Assembly (NCBI GenBank): GCA_018398585.1
Contig: JAGTTD010000022.1
Location: 3,003,501-3,067,500 of the forward strand
Source: Simmondsia chinensis
Taxonomy: Eukaryota; Streptophyta; Magnoliopsida; Caryophyllales; Simmondsiaceae
DNA length: 64,000 nt
Direction of reading: 5' to 3'
Shown in pieces: positions 55,457-64,000 of the stretch (the first letter of the stretch is position 1; each line of letters opens with the position of its first letter). The notes below the pieces were generated by a model that saw only the letters and a list, made by a program, of their open reading frames with translations, was not told the origin of the DNA and made no database searches. Position numbers and translations under genes: made by a program.

Positions 55457-56850
55457 TCAAGTTGGAGCATGTAAATTCACAATGCCCAACTTGCCAATAA
55501 AAGAAGAGTGCCCTGGATGGCCTAAGGCCTTGGTGAATAAATCCGCAATTTGTTCTCCACTCCGAATGTAGGCTATGGCGATCTCCTTGGACAGTAATTT
55601 CTCACGAACAAAGTGACAATCTATCTCAATGTGCTTCGTTCGTTCATGAAATACAGGATTATATGCAATATGAAGAGCTGCCCGGTTATCACAAAACAAT
55701 AAGGCAGGATTATCAGTGGGAACAATAAGATCAGATAATAACTGACGCAACCACACTATCTCACTAGTCGTGGTAGCCATAGATCGATATTCTGCTTCAG
55801 CTGAGGAACGAGACACCACAGTTTGTTTCTTGGACCTCCAAGAAATGGGCGACTCTCCTAAGAATATAACATACCTCGTTGTAGATCGTCTAATTGTAGG
55901 ACAACCAGCCCAATCTGCATCACAATAAGCTCGGAGTTTCAAATCACAATTAGAAGGAAGAAATATTCCTTGTCTCGGTGTCCCCTTAAGGTAACGTAGA
56001 ACTCGCATAGCAACATCGAGATGATGCATACGCGGATCATGCATAAATTGACTTAATATACGAACAGCATAACAAATGTCAGGGCGCGTAATAGTCAGAT
56101 ATAATAGACGACCAACTAAACGTCTATATTGACCACTATCAACAATGGGCTCGCCAACGCCATCTGCTAGCAAATGGTTTTGAACTATGGAAGTAGACAC
56201 GGGCTTAGCACCTAGGATCCCTGCTTCACTAACAATGTCAAGAGCATATTTTCGTTGACTAAGCATAATTCCCTTTTGAGAACGCGCAACCTCGATACCC
56301 AAAAAATATTTAACCGGTCCTAGATCTTTAATTCCAAAAGATCGATTCAAGGTGGCTTTGACCCCTTTATTGTGTTCTTCATCATTACCCGTTATGAGTA
56401 TGTCATCAACATAAATGAGAACTGCTGTATAGGTCGTCCCATTCATATAGGTAAATAATGAATAGTCAGCTTTAGATTGTTGAAAACCTATCTTAATTAA
56501 GGTCGAGGTGAATTTGTGATTCCAATTTCGGGAGGCTTGTTTAAGTCCATATAAAGATTTTCGAAGGCGACAAACTTTCCCTTCATTTTTACGTTCAAAA
56601 CCCTGAGGAAGCTTCATGTAGACCTCTTCATCTAGGTCTCCATGAAGAAATGCATTATTCACATCTAATTGTTGGATAATCCAACTTCGAGCCGAGGCCA
56701 CGGCCAACACACAACGAACAGTTACAAGTTTAGGTACCGGAGCAAAGGTATCATGATAGTCTATACCTTCTACCTGAGTGTACCCCTTAGCAACAAGACG
56801 AGCTTTATAGCGTTCAATTGACCCGTCGGATTTGTACTTGATCTTGTAAA
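55457..56850 (-). pseudogene. Copia-4 reverse transcriptase and RNase H
   Basis: A 417-codon open frame (56710-55457) holds QQLDVNNAFLHGDLDEEVYM, YGLKQASRNW, the intact catalytic LIYVDDILITG, the connection (YFLGIEVARS, TRPDICYAV) and RNase H (CDADWAGCPTIRRSTTRY, SRSSAEAEYRSMA, LFCDNRAALHIA). It ends GKLGIVNLHAPT. The RT N-terminus (about 56860-56711) is in the same direction but separated by a frameshift or stop, so the whole pol cannot be made. Catalytic residues look intact. Confidence 0.88.
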
Positions 56851-56869
56851 CCCACTTTGAGTCTATCGC

Positions 56870-58350
56870 CTACTTACCGACCGATAGTTCCTCAAGTGTC
56901 CACGTACGGTTTTGCTTAAGTGCCTTGATCTCCTTCTCCATAGGTTCTCTCCAATGTTCATACTGAACGGCTTGGTTAAAATTTTTTGACTCATCACCCG
57001 AGGTGATGGCATTCAAAAGTATCAAATGAGCGTTAGAAAAATGTACATTAGAGACAAAATTTGAGATTGGATAAAAGATACTAGAGTTAGCTGATGGAGT
57101 GGCAGTTGGAGAATGGCCTATAGAAGATGGTACCTCAGTGATGTAATCTTGATATTTAGCGGGCATAGAACGCACTCTACGACTTCTTCTCAATGTATCT
57201 TCCTCGATACGTGTACTACTCCCCCTGTCGGCTTGCTGCGGGCCCATTGCTGGCTCACTGTCCGGTTCAGCAACCGGTACAGTGGCCGGCTGAAGCTGCA
57301 GCTCACTGTCCGATAGTGAGCTGCTGTTTTGTTGCTGTACCGGTCCGACATGGGCTGGGTCTAACTCTACTTGTTCATTCAAGTGACTAATATGCTTTTC
57401 CGGTGTCAAATTTAACTCATCGATTTCAAAAAAGGCATGGAATCTTCATAAAACCGGACATCCCTAGACACAATGATCCTTTTATCATCCAAGCTTTATA
57501 TTTTATACCCCTTTTGACTGTGAGGATATCCCACAAAAATACCTGGTGAAGCTCGTTTGTCAAATTTTTCACTAGATCGATTTTTAACATGAAAATAACA
57601 TAAACACCCAAAAATCCTCAAATGATCATATGATGGGATTTTGCCCATGAAAACCTCATATGGGCTCCTAGTAGCAAGTAAAGGAGTAGGCATCAAATTT
57701 ATCAAATATGCAGCTGTTAAAATACACTCACCCCAAAATCTTTTAGGGAGACCGGCTTGAAATCGAAGTGCACGACCAACCTCCAACAGATGCTTATGCT
57801 TCCGCTCAACGACACCGTTTTGTTGAGGTGTCCCTGTCAACGAGGTTTGAAATTGGATCCCGTGCTTGGCATAGAAACTTAGCAATGGCCCATATTTAAA
57901 TTCTTGGCTATTGTCACTCCTTACTCCTTTCACCTGCAAACCAAACTGAGTTTGGGACTTCTCTCTTATGAGATAAACCCAAGTACAATGACTATAATCA
58001 TCAACAATCGTTAAAAATAACGAGCACCAGATAAGGATAAAGTCCTGTAAGGTCCCCAAATATCACAGTGTATTAATTCAAAACAACACTGAGTTATTGA
58101 AACTGACAAAGGAAAGGGCAAACGTGCTTGTTTTGCACGATGACAAGAATCACAAACAACATTTGTTCCTTTAATGTTCAAATGCGGAAAAAGAGAAAGT
58201 TTATTGAAAGCAACATGTCCCAACCGGCGATGCCACAAAACTGCTTCTTGGTTATTTCTGACCATGAGTGCCGAAGTCCCAACCGACCCAACTTCTAAAA
58301 GACATAGCCCATTTCTCAACTTACCCGCTCCAGTCAGCGTCCTCAAGTGA
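56870..58350 (-). pseudogene. Copia-4 pre-integrase and integrase remnant
   Basis: Pre-integrase at 58346-58100 has LWHRRLGHVAFNKLSL and a CDSCHRAKQ zinc-binding pair. Integrase at 58059-57496 has [14 protein letters not shown] (first D), [10 protein letters not shown] (second D) and [13 protein letters not shown] (E). About 20-25 residues normally found between the first two Asp are missing ([12 protein letters not shown] junction). A shifted frame then leads to the linker at 57409-56870, which has acidic and Ser-rich sequence and LRRSRRVRSMPAKYQDYI. Confidence 0.84.
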
Positions 58351-58371
58351 GGGTCCTGAAAGTAACAAAAA

Positions 58372-59217
58372 TCAGGAAAAAAATGTCAACGTACATTTTT
58401 CATCACGAGTAAGTTTGCTCACCGATAATAACTTACAATAAAAACCAAGCACGTACAATTCGTCATGAAGAACAATATTATCAAGAATCTGGACCTTTCC
58501 TATATGCGAGACTGATAAACTAGTCTCGTTGGGCAACTTTACGGGTCTAACGGTTTGGTTTGACACAACGTCAAACATTTGAGATAGACACGAAACCATG
58601 TGATCGGTGGCACCGTAATCTATAATCCAACTTTGATTTGAAATGAAAACCTGACCTGTTAGATTTATGCTAGGAGAAGCAGGAGCCGGGCTAAGTAGGG
58701 ACATGAGTTGTTGATATTGGCTTGCGGACAACCCGACGATAGGACTGTCTGGTCGCACTGGTCCTGCGCCGCAGGGGGCTGCCACTACAGCAGTGGCCCC
58801 ACTTCCAATTTCCTTTGGTTGTTCTCTCTTCCAACCGGGAGGATACCCTATCAACTCAAAACACTTGTCTTTTGTGTGACCCTGTTTCTTATAATAAGAA
58901 CAAGTAACACGGTTATTAGGATGAGGAAAATTACCCGAGGAATTTGGCATACCACCTCCCCCATTCGAACCCTTCACAGCAAGCGCAGCCCCTTCGGGTT
59001 GTACAATAGAACCTGCAGCTACGCTTTGTTGTTTCTCCTCTTGACATAAAATAGAGTAAGCACTACCAACATAAGTCAAGGGTTTAGTATTCATTAGTTG
59101 AGATCTAACGGTAGAGAATGACGGGTCTAAACCCATTAGGAGATCCAAAAGCTTCTCCATATCACGGATGGCACAAAAGGACTTAGCATGTCCACAAGTA
59201 CAAGGTGGACTTAGCAT
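58372..59217 (-). pseudogene. Copia-4 gag (C-terminal part) and protease start
   Basis: A 281-codon frame with CTCGHAKSFCAIRDMEKLLD, LLMGLDPSFSTVRSQ, a CCHC knuckle (CSYYKKQGHTKDKCF, with Y in the second Cys position) and a protease start SWIIDYGATDHM, where D-S-G is replaced by D-Y-G. So both the knuckle and the protease active site are altered. The frame begins at the 59217 junction and lacks the first half of gag. Confidence 0.84.
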
Positions 59218-59275
59218 ATCTCTCCCTTTCTTCTACATCTCTCCCTTTTTTCTTAGATCTTGTATCTATCTCTAT

Positions 59276-59324
<49 letters not shown>

Positions 59325-60360
59325 ATAGTAATCTAACTGTCTCATAGCCCTTTTGTTGATAGATTATATGTTTGATTGTGTAGATTTGAGTGTAGATTAA
59401 GCTCGTCGGATAGGATCAAATCCCGATCTGTATCAATTGGTATCAGAGCGGTCTTTCTTCGGCATCATTACCAGCGCTAGAATCATCATCATCATCAACC
59501 TCCCCTCACCAGTAGCTCATTCACCATTGTCACCATCAACTTCCCCGCCTTCAATCACCATCAACGTCAATTCCGATCATCACCTCCCCACTGTCATATT
59601 CACCAGAGAATCATATTTGAACAACCTCACCAACAACAGCACCATCACTGATTCTCACCTAACACCACCGATCATCAACCATCATCACCAACATCATCAC
59701 TGATCATCACCACCAGCAAAGAAACCTTCGCCAGGTCATCATCAACGAAGAGAACAAAGCTCACCATCTGATTTCCCAACCTGCACACAAGGTGTTGGAC
59801 AAAATGCCTTACAGAAATCCTTCAGCTTACCTACTAATTTTCGCTATCATGGCTGTAGAAACCTGGACCCAGACCTCGATAAGAGAGGAAGCGTCACTTC
59901 GCGTCAACCGAGCGCAACGTACAAAGGCTCACTGAAGTTGTGGGTGCCTTGTCGGTTCAATGCACTAGAATTGCCTAGTTAATCGCCCATGATAACTCCC
60001 TCATGAAGCTCAAGAAACTCCGCCAAATGGGAAGTTTTGGCAAGTACCTGAGCCGGTTTGAGTCCCTAGTGGACGAGTGTGGGTTGACGAAAAAATAGAA
60101 GATGGAAGTGTTGGTAGGCGGCTTGCGGGAAGATATAGCTGAAGGTGTTAGCTTGTTCGTGCCCCAAACAATTCGTGACGCCAAGTTGCTGGCCAAGCAG
60201 CAAGAATGCAATCTTGCCTAACTTGAGAAGCTAGCCGCCAAGGGTTCTCTGAGTACAGTGCCAATCCTTCCCATGCAAAGTACTTTGGGCGTTGTTTCTG
60301 CCAACCTTCCACCCCGTCTAACCCAATAGTTGTTAGCGCCAACATTCAACACATCTGGGA
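59218..60360 (+). mobile_element. Gypsy-like LTR element fragment, plus strand
   Basis: A primer-binding site TGGTATCAGAGC at 59438-59449 follows an LTR-like end (gatctgtatca). Downstream is a CA/ACC-rich leader (59460-59720) and a gag remnant. An (AC)19-type microsatellite lies at 59279-59317. No LTR start, pol or 3' LTR is seen. It meets Copia-4 head to head at about 59217. Confidence 0.6.
59960..60340 (+). pseudogene. Gypsy-type gag remnant
   Basis: The plus strand reads KYLSRFESLVDECGLTKK, a stop, then MEVLVGGLREDIAEGVSLF and RDAKLLAKQQE, then further stops. The pattern FVGGL..DI...V and A..LAKQQE is that of Ty3/gypsy gag capsid domains. Only about 110 codons remain. Confidence 0.65.
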
Positions 60361-62344
60361 GCCATTTGAGTGTAGATTGATTATATGTTTGATTATATGT
60401 TTCCAAAATGAAAAAAAAAAACACAAATAAAAATCATCTCAGATTGGGAAAAAAAAGCGGTTGCTTATGATATGTTGGGCAAGAGTTTTTTGTTTACTTT
60501 CATGTAACGTTTAGCGTTTTAACAAGTTAAATGGCTAAATGTGTTGATTATTGTATAATTGTCTTACTAGTTAAAATGCACCGCATTTTACGATTTTCGT
60601 TATCGGCATTTTTACCAACATTTAGCATTTAGCCCGAGCTTTTGGGAACCAAAAGCTATAGAAAGTAGTTTTTCGCTTTCAGAAGCTACCAAATAGGAAA
60701 AAATTATATTTTTATTCATAGTCGATATATATAAGCATGGGTTAAGTTTATATTTTTATTTTAATAGTTTATTTTTTAAAATTATTTAGCATATTTAATA
60801 TAATATAATTTAATGACATTTAATACTAAGATATATCAGTTATTACTAACTATAAGTTATCATCTAATAAACAACAATAACTATAGCTAATAGCCAATAA
60901 CTAATAGATATTAGCTAACAGACTACAATTAAGAGCGACACCTATTAGCCAACAGTCAGCAACAAACAATCAATCGTTAACGGCTGATGTGAAATATATC
61001 CCGTGGCATATTTGGTTCAATAAAAAATACTTTATCTATAAATATATTTTCTAATAAAATATTTTCAATTTAAGTAATGAATGTGTAATTATTTCTCTTC
61101 TATACTATACTACTATATCTTAATCTCAAGTTTCTTTGTGGATTTTTCTTAAAATTAAAAAAAAAAAAAAAAACTACCTCCAAATCTGCACAAAATCAAA
61201 TAGAAAATATAAATTAACCGCCCACTACTTTTTTTCTAACTACCACTACTTTAATCACCCCATAATATCTTTCAGAATATCAAAAAAATCAATAGGTGAC
61301 GTACAAAATCAAATAAAAAATATATTTATTGCCCACTAAGTTGTTTTCTCTAACTACTCATATTTTAGTCTCCCTATAATATCTTTCATATCTATTATCT
61401 TTATCAATAGTTCCACAAGATACGATCTTGAAAAGAGAGATAAATAGAGAAAAAATAAAGAATTCGTCAAGTTCTACTTCAAAATGTAAAAGGAGAAATG
61501 GGAGAAAGAGAAAGAGATAATAAAGTTGGAGTGTTAGGCTAACAACATTGATTCACCGATTATCGGCTCTACGTCTTATGCAACGTGATATTATTAGAGA
61601 GAAGCAACAAACCTTTTACAACGAGGCTTGGCAAACATCACACATCGATAAGTTTACTCTAAATCTTATCTATCATTTTCTTTATTTTACAATTTGGTTA
61701 TTAGCATATAAAGTTTAAAAATAATTAAATACTTTACACAATCTATTAAACGATATGAAGGCCAAATACAAAGTTAAAGCCTCAAAAAAATTATAAAGTT
61801 CAAATTTTAAATACATCACAATATAAATATAAATTGTCATTATTGTACAAAAAAAAGCAAAAAGAGTACATTGTGATTCAATAAAACAAATAAAAGAACT
61901 CAACCCTTACTATTATTTGGTTCTTACTGTAGCATTAAATATTTTTTTTGTAAAATTATAGTTTCTTTGGAAAGATTTTAAGAAAGGAAAAAATAACTCT
62001 ATGTATTGCATAAATATTTTTTTATAAAATTATAGTTTTTTATTTAAAGATACAAGTAGTCTAGAAAATAAAATATAAAAATTCATTACCAAAAATATTT
62101 CATTACATAGAACATTTTCAAACAAAAACATACAGAACATGAAAAAAGTATCATTAGTATTGCACATTGCCTACAAGAATCGAACTATTATGTGTTTGGC
62201 AGCGGGTCTTGGATGTAGGTGGATGAGGTAATGGTGAGCAGGCATTGTTGATGGAGCGAGTGAAGGACAACAAATAATAGTACTCAAAATTATTATGTAT
62301 TATAACTTTGTTAACTATAATTATATTTTGGTATATCATTTACA
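60361..62344. other. AT-rich intergenic DNA
   Basis: No gene seen. About 60890-60990 has repeated ctattagcc/aacagtcagcaac motifs of a decayed short tandem repeat. Two similar AT-rich segments near 61190 and 61310 (aaaatcaaatagaaaatata, cccactac/ttgtt) form an imperfect direct repeat of about 120 bp. Confidence 0.35.
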
Positions 62345-62984
62345 GGTTTGAGAATTTCTCATTTAAGTACCCTAGTGTTTCAACATATACATTAAGGCAC
62401 CCCGGGGTCTAAAAATTTTATCACTGATGTACCACTAAGTTTTAAAATTTATGAATTAGGTATTCTATTCCAAAATTTGATAGATTTTTATTAAAAATTG
62501 CTAACATGAAATATAATTATAACAATATTGGTGCCTCCATCATAATTATAACATAACTGTAACAATACATGAATAATCTACTCTTATATTTAGGAACAAT
62601 ATACTAAATAAAAAAATTAAAAAGTAAACAATAAAAGATGAAAACTGAAAAATAACAAAAAACTAAAGTTTGATAGAAATTTAATAACAATAAAGGATTA
62701 AAAATAATTATTTGTTAATTTTTAGTTTTAAATTTAAAGTTTGATAGAAATTTTATTTGTATAAATATTTAGTCAAAATTACAAACATTATATTTCATAA
62801 ATAACAAAACAACACTAGTATTTTGTTAAGAGAAAGTCATATTTCTCACTATAAAATAAATATTTTTTATATTTTTGAGATTCATAAAATTATACAAGAA
62901 AATAATAAAAAAAAATATTATTTAGATATCATGAGATTTAAGCATATATCACCTAACTATTCTAACATTTTAATATATATACAA
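62345..62984. repeat. Foldback MITE, family F1 (copy d), interrupted
   Basis: The left arm (gagaatttctcatttaagta, ttttatcactgatgtacc) pairs with the right arm up to the LINE insertion (tcacctaactattctaacat). The rest of the right arm should lie beyond the LINE, outside the window. Confidence 0.45.
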
Positions 62985-64000
62985 TACAACAACAACAACA
63001 ATAACAAACCCAGTGTCTGCAAGGGCTCCCGCAAAAGCAGCGTCTGGGGAGCGTAAATGTACGCAGCCTTCCCCCCTGAAGGGGGCTACCCTGAAGAGAG
63101 GCTGTTTCCGAGGACCCCCAACCTGAGAGGCTGGTCCGCAGCATAGAGCATGTGACTTGAAAGCAGGAGAGCAACAAAGCATGAATAGGGCAAAACACAC
63201 GGCGAGCAAGACAACAGACACAAAGCAAGCCACATCAAGCAAAAATCAAAGGATAGGTAGGCAGTTATGCAGGCAAGTAGTAGCTCATGAGAGCAAGTAC
63301 ATAAACTAAGTGCGCCAGAAGGATATCACGGCCTAACACTAGTAAGCTAGACTACCCCACTCCAACTGGAGCATCTATAACCCCTATATTTGCCCTCCAT
63401 TGGGCCCTATCTAAGGCCATCTCCTCCTTAAGGTTTAGGTGGGTGAGTTCTTGTCGGATCGTCTCCATCCATCTCTTCTTTGGCCTACCTCTTCCTCTCC
63501 AGTGTAGTGCAGTAAGGGGCTGTTTGCACCTCCTTATTGGAGCGTTGTCCAGTCTCCTTCTAACATGTCCAAACCACTTCAAACGTTGCTCTCTCAATTT
63601 ATCTTCAATGGGGGCTACGCCCAATTTGCCTCTTATGGCGTCGTTTCTTATCTTATCCTTCCTTGTGTGTCCGCACATTCATCTCAGCATTCGCATCTCC
63701 GCCACCTTCATCTTTTGTGTGTGCTATTGTTTTATCGCCCTGCACTCTGTCCCATACGTCATGGCTGGCCTCACAACCATCTTATAGTATCTTCCCTTTA
63801 GCTTCAAGGGGAACTTTCTATCATAAAGTATCGCGGAGTCCATCCTCCACTTATGCCATCCCGCTTTAATCCGGTTGTTGACATCCTCGTCGCCGTTGTT
63901 CTGTATCATGGACCCCAAGTACCTGAAGCTCTCCTTCTTCGCTATGGCCTTAGATCCAATCTTAATGTCTTCCCCGCTAGGCGTGGTGGAGGGATCGAAC
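62985..64000 (-). mobile_element. RTE-type LINE 3' part, runs off the window
   Basis: On the minus strand an RT C-terminal coding region (63999-63352) is followed by a 3' UTR of about 230 bp. It ends in the tail gggtcctcggaaacagcctc, gaaggctgcgtacat, gcgggagccctt and a (GTT)n end at about 62985-63000. That tail is the one shared with the 5S-SINEs and the short elements at 8.6, 29.5 and 50.4 kb. The 5' part lies beyond 64000. Confidence 0.85.
63352..64000 (-). pseudogene. RTE LINE reverse transcriptase, C-terminal part
   Basis: Minus-strand frames 63918-63724 and 63678-63352 cover the end of an RTE-clade RT. The first has GDEDVNNRIKAGWHKWR, LYDRKFPLKLKGRYYKMVVR and PAMTYGTECRA; the second has KIRNDAIRGKLGVAPIEDKL, LKWFGHVRRR and GRPKKRWMETI. 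Where they join (about 63680-63720) there is a stop where related proteins have LRWMCG, plus local frame disturbance. Not functional as it stands; the catalytic YxDD lies outside the window. Confidence 0.85.

Larger units (their letters stand above)
55137..59217 (-). mobile_element. Copia-4: Ty1/copia element, minus strand, 5' end lost
   Basis: Minus strand from 59217 down: partial gag with zinc knuckle and protease start, pre-integrase, integrase, linker, RT, RNase H, purine tract (cttgaggggtag) and a probable 3' LTR at 55449-55137. The N-terminal half of gag and the 5' LTR are missing, and a plus-strand gypsy-like fragment begins at about 59218. It is the best-preserved copia RT/RNase H here, but it still has frameshifts and an internal integrase deletion. 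Confidence 0.87.

Noticed and set aside
62962..63242. Two minus-strand Cys-rich frames as small secreted proteins
   Set aside because: They read through the LINE 3' UTR and the (GTT)n tail, which explains the Cys/Val repeats.

Overview
This window looks like nuclear DNA from a flowering plant, probably a dicot. It is AT-rich and packed with nested transposons, and it has one clearly intact protein-coding gene. The plant assignment rests on Ty1/copia elements primed by initiator tRNA-Met, plant L1 and RTE LINEs, an Au/Angio-type SINE tail, many short inverted-repeat elements, and a host gene very close to Arabidopsis ASPARTYL PROTEASE FAMILY PROTEIN 2 as I remember it. I cannot name the species.

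Layout. 0.1-6.5 kb: a MITE, then Copia-1, a decayed copia element with 162/174-bp LTRs and a 5-bp target-site duplication (TSD). 6.5-11.3 kb: AT-rich DNA with a palindromic TGTGTCGACACA cluster, a 1.05-kb foldback element and other MITEs. 11.3-16.4 kb: LINE-A, a minus-strand L1-type LINE interrupted by a 293-bp SMART/TRIM element. 17-24 kb: a LINE RNase H fragment split by a small TG...CA element, a tRNA-Gln(CTG) gene, a tRNA-derived SINE, a 5S rRNA-derived SINE, and a promoter-like or LTR-like block. 23.9-28.2 kb: Copia-2, with a 5' LTR but no 3' LTR, followed by an unidentified GC-rich kilobase and a candidate solo LTR. 32.6-39.8 kb: Copia-3. Nested in its leader is a small non-autonomous LTR element whose only reading frame ends in two pieces that look like the SKI2/DExH11 RNA helicase. 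40-42.9 kb: LINE-B. 43-45.5 kb: MITEs nested in MITEs. 48.4-52.1 kb: the aspartic protease gene, whose single 2.2-kb intron holds a MITE, a 5S-SINE and another SINE. 53.5 kb: a hAT-type MITE. 55.1-59.2 kb: Copia-4 on the minus strand, meeting a plus-strand gypsy-like fragment. 62.3-64 kb: a MITE interrupted by the 3' end of an RTE-type LINE.

How the parts relate. None of the transposon polyproteins is intact. They carry stops, frameshifts, deletions and, in two copia copies, mutated catalytic residues. The 3' tail of the RTE LINE at 63 kb is the same sequence as the tails of the 5S-SINEs and other short elements here, so a SINE family and its probable retroposition partner lie in one window. 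The most unusual object is the gene-capturing LTR element at 32.87-34.83 kb. The only host genes I would expect to be active are the aspartic protease and possibly the tRNA.
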